This document shows, one piece after another, positions 17,670 through 26,884 of a stretch of DNA of 64,000 nt. Under the pieces are notes generated by a model. That model was given only the letters and a program-made list of their open reading frames with translations, was not told the DNA's origin and searched no databases. The DNA lies in assembly GCA_009392195.1 (NCBI GenBank), contig VFGY01000025.1, forward strand, positions 34,139-98,138, read 5' to 3'. Within the stretch, counting starts at the first letter, position 1. Every line of letters begins with the position of its first letter. The position numbers were made by a program, and so were the translations under genes. Origin of the DNA: SAR202 cluster bacterium (lineage in GTDB: Bacteria; Chloroflexota; Dehalococcoidia; Lucifugimonadales; OSU-TB39).

Positions 17670-19001
17670 TCAATTGAATTTGTCAGTTCCCCATAATTTC
17701 TCAAGCCATTTTTTCACTTGTGCTTCCGAACCTTGATCAGAAGGGTAATAAAATCCCTTAGTGGTTAATTCTTCAGGAAGATTTAGCATTTCAGCGAAAT
17801 TATTTTCATAGTTATGTGAATATTTGTATCCTTTACCATAACCCATCTTTTTCATTACCGATGTAACAGCATTTCGTAAATGGAGAGGGACTGGCTTATT
17901 GCCAGTTTTATCCACCTCATTAATTGCAGCATCTATAGCCAATTTAGCACTATTGCTCTTTATTCTAGTAGCCAGAAAAATCGTAGCATGAGCCAACGGG
18001 TATTTACCTTCAGGCATGCCTACTAAACTAACTGCTTGTTGCACAGCTACAGCAACTGAAATAGCATATGGGTCAGCCAACCCTATATCTTCAGATGCTA
18101 AAATTACCAACCTACGAGCTATAAAGACTGGATCTTCTCCTCCTTGAATCATTCGTGCCAACCAATATATGGCAGCATCAGGGTCTGAGCCACGTATAGA
18201 TTTTATGAATGCAGATATAATGTCGTAGTGCAGGTCCCTATCTTTGTCATAATAGTAGTCAGTTTTTGAAACAACATCTTTCACAACATCTAAAGTGATT
18301 ATTTTTGTTTTTCCAGTGGACAATCCGCTAACATAAAAAGCCATTTCTAAAATGTTTAGAGTTGACCTCGCATCGCCATTAGATACCCCAACAAGAAAAT
18401 CTAACGCATCGGGATGTATATCCACCGATTCTGACCCAAAACCTCTTTCTACATCATTAATTGCATTCATTATGACATTTTTAATATCAATTTCTGTCAA
18501 ACTTTCTAATGTAAATATTCTTGCTCTAGACAAAAGTGGCGCGTTAATTTCAAAAGATGGGTTTTCCGTAGTAGCTCCAATCAAAACTACTGTCCCATCC
18601 TCTACCGAAGGTAAAATAACGTCTTGTTGAGCTTTATTAAATCTATGTACTTCGTCAATAAAAAGAACAGTTTTAACACTATATAAAGTAAATCTTTCAT
18701 TTGCTTCGAAAATAGACCGTCGTAAATCAGAAACACCAGATTCAACAGCGCTTAACGAATCAAAATGATATTCAATCAACGATGATATTAATAAAGCTAA
18801 AGATGTCTTGCCTGTACCTGGTGGCCCCCAAAATATCATTGATTGTACTCTTCCTGACTGTATCATCCGCCTCAATGGACTATTTTTCCCAACCAATTTA
18901 GTTTGACCAACAAACTGATCGAAATTTCGTGGCCTCATTTTTGAAGCTAATGGCTCTCTATGCTGTTTGTTTTTTTGATTGCTGTGACTAAAGAGATCCA
19001 T
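17670..19001 (-). CDS. rarA: Replication-associated recombination protein A (MgsA/RarA AAA+ ATPase)
   Basis: 443 residues. The N-terminus RPRNFDQFVGQTKLVG is followed by Walker A GPPGTGKTS near residue 60, Walker B VLFIDEVHRF, sensor 1 GATTENPSF, and the arginine-finger region LLSRARIF. The C-terminal tetramerisation domain has ARMIQGGEDPVFIARRLVILASEDIGLADP, diagnostic for RarA/WRNIP1 rather than clamp loaders. It acts at stalled replication forks. It lies 32 bases downstream of selA on the same strand, so they may share a transcript. Confidence 0.94.
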   Translation of the reverse strand: MDLFSHSNQKNKQHREPLASKMRPRNFDQFVGQTKLVGKNSPLRRMIQSGRVQSMIFWGPPGTGKTSLALLISSLIEYHFDSLSAVESGVSDLRRSIFEANERFTLYSVKTVLFIDEVHRFNKAQQDVILPSVEDGTVVLIGATTENPSFEINAPLLSRARIFTLESLTEIDIKNVIMNAINDVERGFGSESVDIHPDALDFLVGVSNGDARSTLNILEMAFYVSGLSTGKTKIITLDVVKDVVSKTDYYYDKDRDLHYDIISAFIKSIRGSDPDAAIYWLARMIQGGEDPVFIARRLVILASEDIGLADPYAISVAVAVQQAVSLVGMPEGKYPLAHATIFLATRIKSNSAKLAIDAAINEVDKTGNKPVPLHLRNAVTSVMKKMGYGKGYKYSHNYENNFAEMLNLPEELTTKGFYYPSDQGSEAQVKKWLEKLWGTDKFN

Positions 19002-19033
19002 ATAATTTATCCATGTTAAGCTGATTCAGTATA

Positions 19034-20392
19034 TTAACTCAAAATTTTTGAAATTATCGATATTAAAACACCATCGTATTTAGGCAAAACTGTCCTTGGA
19101 TCCAAAAGTACCATGTCATTTTCTATTCTGGTAATTACTGGGGGATTAGATTTTCTTAGCAAGTCAAAAATCATTTTTGACTTTTCCTCTCCTGGTATAG
19201 CCAATAACCACGTTGGCAAAGTCTCCCCAGGCATACTACCACCACCAATCGTAGAATACCCTTTGACAACTTTTAATGATTTCCCAATCGATTTTTGCAA
19301 ATGTATACTACGCATCCTTAAGTCGGATTCTGTCTGACTAATCATTTTTAACACTGGTATTTGTTCTAAATGATTTTCTTGTATATAGTGCAAAAGAGTG
19401 GTAGTTAACCCTGCAAGATTAACCTTATCAATTCTAATTGCACGATATAGTGGATGGCGATTTAGTTTTTCAATTACGTCTTTTTTGCCAGCAATAATAC
19501 CGCATTGCGGTCCTCCTAATAGCTTATCTCCCGAAAACATTGCTATCTCAACTCCGTTAATAATACTTTCTTTGGGAGTTGGTTCTGGAGGTAACCCAAA
19601 TTGAGTGGTATCAACAAAGCATCCACTACCCAAGTCGTGTATCACCGGGATCCCTTTTTCAGCACCTATATTTACTAATTCGGTTATTGTAGGAGAATGA
19701 ACAAATCCAGTTTGCTTAAAATTGCTGGCATGAACTACTAATATAGCACCAGTATTTTCAGACACCGCATTCAAATAATCTTTTGCATATGTTCTATTTG
19801 TAGTGCCAACTTCTACTATTTTGGCATTACTTAATTTCAATACGTCGGGAATCCTAAAGCCACCTCCTATTTCAACCGATTCACCCCTTGAAACAATTAC
19901 TTCTTTATTGCTAGAAATCGCGGCCAAAGCCAATAACATAGCTGATGCATTATTATTTACTACTGTAGAAGCTTCTGATCCTGTCAATTGGTTAATTAAT
20001 GTTGAAACAAAATTTTGCCTTGACCCTCTTTTACCGTGCGACAAATCATATTCTAAATTAGTGTAATCCCCAGCTGCCACACTCATTGAATTTATCGCGG
20101 AGGCACTCAGGGAAGATCTGCCTAAATTAGTATGTATCAAAACACCAGTTGCATTAACTACAGCCACAGGAGAATAATTCCATTTTTCCTCTGCCAAGTT
20201 TTTTGTATTAGATACAATTAATTGCAGTGATGGCTCTAATTTTTCTGCCAATACATCTTTTCTAATATCACTAACAATGTTTCTGACCAAATCAGAAACA
20301 TTATTTAACGAATATCTATGAATTAATTCAACAATTTCGGGGTGTTCCAAAACCTTATTTATTGAAGGTATATCTCTGATTTTCTTTGCCAT
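19034..20392 (-). CDS. selA: L-seryl-tRNA(Sec) selenium transferase
   Basis: 452 residues, the usual SelA length. It converts Ser-tRNA(Sec) to Sec-tRNA(Sec) with selenophosphate made by SelD, using PLP. Seen are the N-terminal helical domain starting PSINKVLEHPE, VNATGVLIHTNLGRSSLS, YDLSHGKRGSR, and the PLP-lysine segment FSGDKLLGGPQCGIIAG near residue 290. Presence of selA with selD shows the bacterial Sec-insertion route (not only 2-selenouridine). selB and the tRNA(Sec) gene selC are not in the window. It is transcribed away from coaE. Confidence 0.96.
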   Translation of the reverse strand: MAKKIRDIPSINKVLEHPEIVELIHRYSLNNVSDLVRNIVSDIRKDVLAEKLEPSLQLIVSNTKNLAEEKWNYSPVAVVNATGVLIHTNLGRSSLSASAINSMSVAAGDYTNLEYDLSHGKRGSRQNFVSTLINQLTGSEASTVVNNNASAMLLALAAISSNKEVIVSRGESVEIGGGFRIPDVLKLSNAKIVEVGTTNRTYAKDYLNAVSENTGAILVVHASNFKQTGFVHSPTITELVNIGAEKGIPVIHDLGSGCFVDTTQFGLPPEPTPKESIINGVEIAMFSGDKLLGGPQCGIIAGKKDVIEKLNRHPLYRAIRIDKVNLAGLTTTLLHYIQENHLEQIPVLKMISQTESDLRMRSIHLQKSIGKSLKVVKGYSTIGGGSMPGETLPTWLLAIPGEEKSKMIFDLLRKSNPPVITRIENDMVLLDPRTVLPKYDGVLISIISKILS

Positions 20393-20442
20393 TGGTAAAA
20401 GTCCATTACAATTATAATTCCACTTGTGATGCTTAAAACGTC

Positions 20443-20473
20443 ATTATAATACAAACGATTACTATCGATGCAA
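20443..20473 (-). promoter_or_regulatory. Possible promoter of selA
   Basis: On the minus strand, a perfect TATAAT (20448-20443) is preceded by TTGCAT (20473-20468) at a 19-base spacing, longer than ideal. It lies about 50 bases upstream of the selA start. The -10 match is good, the -35 pairing weak. Confidence 0.35.
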
Positions 20474-20475
20474 TA

Positions 20476-20505
20476 TTGACCGACTTTATATACGATTGTT
20501 AAAAT
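20476..20505 (+). promoter_or_regulatory. Sigma70 promoter of coaE and downstream genes
   Basis: TTGACC (20476-20481), 18-base spacer, TAAAAT (20500-20505) with an extended -10 TG one base upstream. It lies 50 bases before the coaE ATG and back to back with the selA promoter region. Confidence 0.65.
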
Positions 20506-20554
20506 TCGAGGATGCATTTACATTTCCAAAATATAATCAATACCGGATAATTTA

Positions 20555-21163
20555 ATGTTTGCGATAGGCTTAACAGGTGGAATAGGCAGCGGTAAAACTG
20601 AAGCTTGTAAAATTTTATGCGAGCTAGGTGCTAAAACAATTAATGCTGATACGTTTGGGCATTATATTTATGAAAAAAACACCACAGCATGGGAAGAAAT
20701 AGTCAAAGAATTTGGAAAAACCATTTTAGATAAAGAAGGTAATATAGCCAGGCCAAAACTTGCAAAGCTAGTTTTCTCTTCTAAAAACAGATTAGATAAA
20801 TTGAACCGTATTTGTCATCCTAAAATTAAAAATCTTGTAATAAAAAAACTAAATCAATTTAGAGTAGATCAAGTGGAAGTAGTAGTAGTAGAAGCAGCAA
20901 TATTGATAGAAGCGAATTGGAAAGATATTGTTGACGAAGTATGGTCAATTGAATCAAAAACATCTATTATTTTGGATAGAGTAAAAAAGAGAGATAAAAT
21001 AAACCATCATGCCATACAAGCGAGGATGGATTCGCAAATAGATAATGAAACAAGATTAAAAAATTCGGACAGAATGATTACAAACAACGGTACAATACAG
21101 GAACTTAAAGACAATTTAACTGAAATTTGGGCAAAAAAATTTATCAACACCAATAAGGAATAA
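20555..21163 (+). CDS. coaE: Dephospho-CoA kinase
   Basis: 202 residues, normal length. Last step of coenzyme A synthesis, phosphorylating the ribose 3'-OH of dephospho-CoA with ATP. The P-loop GLTGGIGSGKT is at residues 5-15, followed by INADTFGHYIYEK (substrate-binding Asp) and a VVVVEAAILIEANW segment matching the family's PLL(F/I)E region. The ORF is the first of a same-strand run (coaE, AAA+ ATPase, Nudix, vWA, LLM) with spacing of 3-30 bases. The presence of a CoA-diphosphatase-like Nudix gene two genes on is of interest. Confidence 0.93.
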   Translation: MFAIGLTGGIGSGKTEACKILCELGAKTINADTFGHYIYEKNTTAWEEIVKEFGKTILDKEGNIARPKLAKLVFSSKNRLDKLNRICHPKIKNLVIKKLNQFRVDQVEVVVVEAAILIEANWKDIVDEVWSIESKTSIILDRVKKRDKINHHAIQARMDSQIDNETRLKNSDRMITNNGTIQELKDNLTEIWAKKFINTNKE

Positions 21164-21166
21164 TAG

Positions 21167-22063
21167 ATGCCAACAAATACAAAAACGTTGTATCAAAACT
21201 ACATCGTAGAAGAATTTAGGATTCAAAAAGAGCCATTTTACATACCTGTAAGTGACGAAATTGAAATATTTGAAGCAGCATATAAAAGTAAAATACCTAT
21301 ATTGTTTAAAGGCCCAACAGGAGTTGGGAAAACACGATTCGTAGAGTACATGTCATATAAATTAGGGGTAAACCTCACTAAAATAAACAAAACCAATAAA
21401 ACAAAATCCAAAAACGATGATTCAACTGGCATCCCATTTATAACTATTGCTTGTCACGAAGACCTTACAGCTAGTGATTTAGTTGGTAGATACCTGTTAA
21501 AGGGTAACGAAACTGAATGGATAGACGGCCCTCTAACAAGAGCTGTAAAATCAGGTGGAATCTGCTATTTGGATGAAATAGTAGAGGCTAGGAAGGATAC
21601 TACCGTATTAATACATCCTCTTACAGACCATAGACGAATCTTACCAATAGACAAGAAAGGTGAACTTCTAGAAGCTTCAGAAGGGTTTTTGTTAGTTCTG
21701 TCATACAATCCAGGCTACCAAAGTGCTTTGAAGGATTTAAAACATAGTACAAGACAACGTTTCGTGTCAATTGAATTTAACCCACCTCCCGTCGACATCG
21801 AAGCGGAAATAATTCACCATGAGTCCGGTTTAGATAAAGCAACTTCAATGCAATTAGCCAGACTTGGGGAAAAGATAAGAAATTTAAAAGATCAAGGACT
21901 GGCAGAAGGGGCAAGCGTTAGGTTATTAATTTACGCTGGTAAATTAATTTCTTCCGGGATAAATGCACGGAGAGCTTGTGAAGTTGCAATCAATTGGTCG
22001 ACAACTGATGATTTAACTTTACAGCAAAGTATAAACGAAATAATATCAGCGCTTTTTCCTTGA
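21167..22063 (+). CDS. MoxR-type AAA+ ATPase, CbbQ/NirQ/NorQ family
   Basis: 298 residues. Walker A is GPTGVGKT at 49-56, Walker B CYLDE near 133-137, and a family-typical stretch between them is ACHEDLTASDLVGRYLL with WIDGPLTRAVKSGG. A CbbQ-type C-terminal domain follows. These ATPases act with a von Willebrand A partner (CbbO/NorD) to remodel and activate a target enzyme such as Rubisco or NO reductase; no such target gene is next to it here. A lysine/asparagine-rich insert at about 72-88 separates the first strand from the second and is unusual. The partner is almost certainly the vWA protein at 22669. Only 3 bases follow the coaE stop. Confidence 0.9.
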   Translation: MPTNTKTLYQNYIVEEFRIQKEPFYIPVSDEIEIFEAAYKSKIPILFKGPTGVGKTRFVEYMSYKLGVNLTKINKTNKTKSKNDDSTGIPFITIACHEDLTASDLVGRYLLKGNETEWIDGPLTRAVKSGGICYLDEIVEARKDTTVLIHPLTDHRRILPIDKKGELLEASEGFLLVLSYNPGYQSALKDLKHSTRQRFVSIEFNPPPVDIEAEIIHHESGLDKATSMQLARLGEKIRNLKDQGLAEGASVRLLIYAGKLISSGINARRACEVAINWSTTDDLTLQQSINEIISALFP

Positions 22064-22083
22064 TTAAAATTTCGGATTGAAAT

Positions 22084-22653
22084 TTGATAGAAACACTTAA
22101 AGTAAAACTTCAATCATATGCACCTGAAACTCAATCGAATTTAAGAGCTACTTTAATTCCAGCATCGGTAATCGTATTGATAACATATGCAAGTCCCACA
22201 TACAAAATATTGCTTAATAAACGTACTAATAATGTACAGGATCATAAAGGAGAAATAAGTTTTCCTGGAGGTCGAAAAGACAATAGTGACGTAAATCTTC
22301 AATCAACAGCTTTAAGAGAATTTGAAGAAGAGATGGGAATTTCTCCTGATAATATCGATATAATTGGTAGATTAAGTGATGTAGCTACATCTACAAATTA
22401 TTTAATCACCCCATATGTTGCGACAACAAATTCAAAACTCAATTTATCACCAAATCCAAAAGAGGTTGAATCAATTATTGAAATACCTATACACGAACTA
22501 AGTAAACATGAAAATGTGAGAACTGAAGTCAGAGTCAATAATCTTAAGCCAAACAAGTATAGCTGTTATGCATACCAAGGAAAATTTATATGGGGAGCAA
22601 CAGCTAGGATACTGACAGAATTATTAACAATGATTGAACTTGAACTACATTAA
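22084..22653 (+). CDS. Nudix hydrolase, CoA diphosphatase-like (NudL/NUDT7 type)
   Basis: 189 residues. The NuCoA-like segment (LLNKRTNNVQDHKGEISFPGG) leads into a Nudix box of the form G-x5-E-x7-REFEEEMG, although the usual Glu before x7 is replaced by an Asp/Asn-rich stretch (RKDNSDVN). The HKGEISFPGG context is diagnostic for the CoA pyrophosphatase subgroup, which splits CoA into phosphopantetheine and 3',5'-ADP. The start is TTG at 22084. Its placement between the AAA+ ATPase and its vWA partner, and two genes after coaE, is unexpected: either a housekeeping passenger or a part of the complex's function. Confidence 0.85.
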   Translation: MIETLKVKLQSYAPETQSNLRATLIPASVIVLITYASPTYKILLNKRTNNVQDHKGEISFPGGRKDNSDVNLQSTALREFEEEMGISPDNIDIIGRLSDVATSTNYLITPYVATTNSKLNLSPNPKEVESIIEIPIHELSKHENVRTEVRVNNLKPNKYSCYAYQGKFIWGATARILTELLTMIELELH

Positions 22654-22668
22654 AATAAGGTATACGTA

Positions 22669-25600
22669 ATGCCCAAAAATATCGATATCGAACTAAAGTC
22701 ATTCCCCATAGAGCTTACTAAAGCCTATTCTTCATCAAAAAAATCAATATCTAAAATTTTGAACCAAGATCAAATAGAAGAATGGACTAATATCGGTTTG
22801 AAAATCGCACATGTAAGAAAAGGGGTAAGAAGTTGGGAATTAGCAGTTAAATTTTATCAAGTAAGCCCCTCAGTATCGAAACTGATTCCTTACAACTATT
22901 TTTACGAATGGATGCAACAAGGATTACTAATATCAAATAAGTCAAAACCAATAGCAGATAGTTTTTTTTCTAATAGCCCAAAAACAGTCTCAATTCTAAG
23001 GTCAAGACACTTAGAAGAATGGGTGAAAATGGGTCTGGAATTATATACTGGAATTTGGAAATCTACCAACTTAGCAACTACTTTTTTCCAAACAGGAGAT
23101 CAACTGCTACACAGTAGCAATATCACTAATTTAAAACACGCAATTTCCACTATAAAAAATCTTTCACTTCAATCATATGAAGCAGCTACAGAATGCATGA
23201 AATTGCTTCCTGAAATACTGGTACTTATCCCAGAAAAGAAAACCGATTATATAGAACTGCTCGATCTGGTAGTAAAAAACAATTGGCAGCATACTAAATC
23301 ATTTATAGAGATTTCAATTCAATCTTTTGACAAAACTAACTCATCATCTCGAAACGAATTAATAAAGCTTCTATATTCAATAGTAGAATTTAAAAAAACA
23401 AATATAACTAATTGGCTCTCAACATATGCAGATTGCATAAAGGATATTGAAAGCAACTACCATGCTGACTTAATAAATTCTTCAAAATATATTCTAGACA
23501 AAACCACTCCTGAAATATTATTAGACTTCATCAAATCCGTACCATTTATATCTCAGCGATTATCGCCAAGCAAGGTAAATACATGGGTTGATGCTGGCCT
23601 AGAAATATATTTAGAAAACGAAATTGCAGGAGCGTCGTTTTTCCGAAAGGAATCCACAAAATCTATTGATTTAATTGACAAACTATCTTCAGTTGTTGAT
23701 TTAGAACAGCAGAAAGACAAATTGGAATTATATTGTATAGCCTTAACAGGCAATCAAATCGACCTTTCATCAAGAAACGAGATAGATTCAAAAAACATTG
23801 GCTGGGCTTTTTCTGAATTTGCAACAACTGAAGGCGAAACAATATACCTACCTGCCCAATCAAACAAATATACTTCTAAAGACGACAACCATTCTTGGTA
23901 CAAAGTAATAGCGACGCACCAAACGGGACACATAGAATTTGGCAGCTTCAAATTTTCATTTGAAACAAAACCAATCCATTTCGCTGATATACGTAATAAA
24001 TTTCTGGAGGAACGTAACGCTAATCAGATAGGCAATAAAAATGACGAAAAACATTTCTTGACCGACATACAAAATTTTTTCAGTTTGTTCCCAAATAAAG
24101 AACTTGCCCTAGATATATTCACAGTGGTCGAAGGGGGGCGAATAGATAATATAGTCAAATATTACTATGCAGGCATCAAAAGAGAATATGAAAAAATACA
24201 ACTTGAAAGTCTTGAATTGAGACCAGATTTAAAGAGTTTACCAATCAGAAAGATGCTGGTAGAAATACTGCTACAGTTCAGCATCACAAAAAAAAGAAAG
24301 CTAAGTATTCCTACTGAATATAAAAATGAAATCCTGCAAATTACCTCAATCGCAAAACAAGCGTTAAAACTAACATCTTTGGTAGAAGATACGTCAGAAG
24401 CAACTCTAAGAATATATTCGATTATTTCAAATTTAGATGATGAAGAAAAACCAGAAAACACATGGGAAAATATTGACCTAGAAAATGAGAGTGAGGAATT
24501 TAACTTAGAATCTTCATCTGATTCAAATCAAGATTATGAACATTTCAAGTTTGACACTTCAACTGAAAAAGAAGAATCATATGACCCCATAGACGGAACC
24601 GAATACAGAGGGGAATTCAAACCAGAATTAACTCAATTTTTTGAATCGATTCGAGAAAGCAATGGATCTAGTTCTGAAGAATCTCTGGAACAAGATAATA
24701 CTAAAGAATTACTAGAACAAATGGTATCTGAAAGTGCTGAGATAGACCAAGATCAACAGATGCAATTAGATTCACAAACGGTTGAAAACATATTAAATGA
24801 AATGAACATTAAACAATCCAAATCAACAGAATATTCAGAAAGCCACCTGAGTCATATTGAAGAAGATGGAGGAGAGTTAACTTCTTCAGAACCTGAAACA
24901 TTCATTTACCCAGAATGGGATTTTAGAGCAAAAGACTACAAACCAAATTGGTGCGTAATCAAACAAAAAACGATGGCAGAAGGAGATCCATCTTACTATT
25001 CAGACGTATTAAATGAATATTCATCGCTGATGTACCAAATCAGAAGGCAATTTGAATTAATGACACCTGAATTGTTTAAGAAAGAGAGAAAACTACAAGA
25101 TGGAGAAGAACTAGACATTGATGAAGTGATAGAAGCGATGATAGACATGAAAACTGGAGCAAGTCCTAGTGAAAAACTCTATTGGCGTCGAAATAAAGTA
25201 CAAAGAGAAGTAGCGGTAATTTTCCTATTAGATACAAGTGCATCTACTGCAGAAGCTATAGATGAAAGCACCAAATTTGGTGATTCACTGACCCCACCAA
25301 CAGATACAGTAGAATATTTGAACTGGTTAAAGACAAAAAGAACCGATCAGACAAGATTAAATTACAAGAGAATAATCGACGTAGAAAAAGAATCAGTCGT
25401 TTTGTTAATCAACGCCCTTGAAGCAATTGGAGACATATACGGTATATATGGATTTTCGGGTTACGGCAGAGAAAACGTAGAATTCTATACAGTCAAAGAT
25501 ATTAATGAAAAATTATCAGACAGAGTTAAGAGTCGTATAGACAAAATATCGCCACTGCATGCTACTCGTATGGGACCCGCAATTAGACATGCTACAGCAA

Positions 25601-25893
25601 AACTTGCTGAACAAGAATCTAAAACAAAACTCTTATTTCTTATAAGTGACGGGAGGCCTCAAGATAGAGGCTACAGTAGGGAAGGGGTAGAAAAAGAATA
25701 TGCAGTCAATGACACCAAAATGGCACTAGATGAAGCAAAGAGAAAAAATATTAACGCTTTTTGTCTAACAGTAGACAAATCAGGACATGATTATTTGCAA
25801 GAAATGTGCCAAGACCTAGGCTACGAAGTTTTAGAAAACGTACAAATGCTGCCCCAAAGATTACTCTACCTTTATAAAAAACTTACAATGTAA
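22669..25893 (+). CDS. Giant CbbO/NorD-like von Willebrand A protein with N-terminal helical repeats
   Basis: 1074 residues, larger than typical CbbO (roughly 770-800) or NorD (about 600), and soluble. The C-terminal vWA domain (about 845-1070) has the MIDAS motif DTSAS at 855-859, with ISPLHATRMGPAIRHA and FLISDGRPQD. An acidic linker (about 615-770) is rich in Glu, Ser and Asp. The middle holds HQTGH at 417-421 and VEGGRIDN near 487-494, which parallel the HEAAH and EDxRVD landmarks of NorD/CbbO relatives. The N-terminus has at least four copies of a W-x3-GL-x(n)-A-x2-FF type repeat, near residues 35-71, 77-110, 114-148 and 301-336. It should be the partner of the AAA+ ATPase at 21167. The client enzyme is unknown. 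Confidence 0.85.
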   Translation: MPKNIDIELKSFPIELTKAYSSSKKSISKILNQDQIEEWTNIGLKIAHVRKGVRSWELAVKFYQVSPSVSKLIPYNYFYEWMQQGLLISNKSKPIADSFFSNSPKTVSILRSRHLEEWVKMGLELYTGIWKSTNLATTFFQTGDQLLHSSNITNLKHAISTIKNLSLQSYEAATECMKLLPEILVLIPEKKTDYIELLDLVVKNNWQHTKSFIEISIQSFDKTNSSSRNELIKLLYSIVEFKKTNITNWLSTYADCIKDIESNYHADLINSSKYILDKTTPEILLDFIKSVPFISQRLSPSKVNTWVDAGLEIYLENEIAGASFFRKESTKSIDLIDKLSSVVDLEQQKDKLELYCIALTGNQIDLSSRNEIDSKNIGWAFSEFATTEGETIYLPAQSNKYTSKDDNHSWYKVIATHQTGHIEFGSFKFSFETKPIHFADIRNKFLEERNANQIGNKNDEKHFLTDIQNFFSLFPNKELALDIFTVVEGGRIDNIVKYYYAGIKREYEKIQLESLELRPDLKSLPIRKMLVEILLQFSITKKRKLSIPTEYKNEILQITSIAKQALKLTSLVEDTSEATLRIYSIISNLDDEEKPENTWENIDLENESEEFNLESSSDSNQDYEHFKFDTSTEKEESYDPIDGTEYRGEFKPELTQFFESIRESNGSSSEESLEQDNTKELLEQMVSESAEIDQDQQMQLDSQTVENILNEMNIKQSKSTEYSESHLSHIEEDGGELTSSEPETFIYPEWDFRAKDYKPNWCVIKQKTMAEGDPSYYSDVLNEYSSLMYQIRRQFELMTPELFKKERKLQDGEELDIDEVIEAMIDMKTGASPSEKLYWRRNKVQREVAVIFLLDTSASTAEAIDESTKFGDSLTPPTDTVEYLNWLKTKRTDQTRLNYKRIIDVEKESVVLLINALEAIGDIYGIYGFSGYGRENVEFYTVKDINEKLSDRVKSRIDKISPLHATRMGPAIRHATAKLAEQESKTKLLFLISDGRPQDRGYSREGVEKEYAVNDTKMALDEAKRKNINAFCLTVDKSGHDYLQEMCQDLGYEVLENVQMLPQRLLYLYKKLTM

Positions 25894-25923
25894 TTTCTTA
25901 TTTATTTTATGGAAATGATTTAG

Positions 25924-26754
25924 ATGAAATTTGGCATAGACATTCCTAATTTTGAACCTTTCCACAATCTAGAAGTAATCAAACAGCTTGCTATTGAGGC
26001 AGAACATTATGAATGGGACGGTTTTTTTATTTGGGACCACATGTGGCTTGGAATGGACATTGCCTTTGTAGACCCATGGGTAGCCCTAACTGTAATAGCC
26101 ACGGTAACAAAGTCAATTAGATTCGGAACAATGGTTACACCTATACCAAGGCGTAGACCATGGAAACTAGCACGAGAAACAGTTTCTATTGATGTTTTAT
26201 CTAATGGAAGATTGATCTTAGGAGTAGGTTCAGGATGGCCTCCTGAGTTAGAATTTGCACCTTTTTCCGAAACTGTCGATAATGCGAAAAGAGGTGAAAC
26301 ATTAGATGAAGGACTGGACGTATTAACAGGTTTGTGGAAAGGCCAACCATTTTCTTATGAAGGACGTTATTTTAATATAAATGAAGTTACATTTAAGCCA
26401 ACTCCTGTACAAACCCCTAGGATTCCAATATGGATTGGGGGGATGTGGCCTAACAAAAAACCATTTATACGCGCAAGCAAATGGGATGGAGTATTCCCCA
26501 TAAGCAAATCAGAAAAACCAGTGTCTCCAAAAGAAATAATAGAAATTAAAAGTTTTATCTGTAGGCAATCACACCCGAAGCAACAATACGACATTGTCGC
26601 TGCAGGAATTTCAAATAAAAATACCAAGGAGCAAAATGTACTGTTAAAATCTTACAAAAAAGCAGGCGCAACTTGGTGGATTGAAAGCCTTGAACAATGC
26701 AAGACACCAGAAGACGCTTTACAAATCATTAAAAACGGTCCAGCTACTATATAA
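25924..26754 (+). CDS. LLM-class flavin-dependent oxidoreductase
   Basis: 276 residues of the luciferase-like monooxygenase fold (FMN or F420). It starts KFGIDIPNFEPF, then EWDGFFIWDHMW, DPWVALTVIA, IRFGTMVTPIPRRRPWKLARETVSIDVLSNGRLILGVGSGW and PVQTPRIPIWIGG, all standard for the F420/FMN LLM group. It is shorter than many relatives (320-350). The substrate is not predictable; SAR202-type genomes carry many paralogues of this family for oxidation of recalcitrant organic matter (established knowledge), and this could be one. It follows the vWA gene after 30 bases and may be in the same operon, which makes it a conceivable client. Confidence 0.88.
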   Translation: MKFGIDIPNFEPFHNLEVIKQLAIEAEHYEWDGFFIWDHMWLGMDIAFVDPWVALTVIATVTKSIRFGTMVTPIPRRRPWKLARETVSIDVLSNGRLILGVGSGWPPELEFAPFSETVDNAKRGETLDEGLDVLTGLWKGQPFSYEGRYFNINEVTFKPTPVQTPRIPIWIGGMWPNKKPFIRASKWDGVFPISKSEKPVSPKEIIEIKSFICRQSHPKQQYDIVAAGISNKNTKEQNVLLKSYKKAGATWWIESLEQCKTPEDALQIIKNGPATI

Positions 26755-26825
26755 AAAAATATCACCACCAAACATCAACTCTCAATAGAACTTAGATTTA
26801 AGACCAATTGAAACGCCTAATTTCG

Positions 26826-26854
26826 TTGACCCAAGTAAACACCTTAGGTAAAAT
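26826..26854 (+). promoter_or_regulatory. Sigma70 promoter of the tRNA-tuf-ribosomal protein cluster
   Basis: TTGACC (26826-26831), 17-base spacer, TAAAAT (26849-26854), 30 bases before the first tRNA. Spacing is optimal and no terminator is seen between the tRNAs and tuf, so it may drive the entire cluster. Confidence 0.65.
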
Positions 26855-26884
26855 TATTTCTGCACAATTTCTCATATTCTATTT

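Noticed and set aside
20393..20554. tRNA(Sec) gene near selA
   Set aside because: No cloverleaf or TCA anticodon arm was seen in this gap or around the other tRNAs; only promoter-like sequence.
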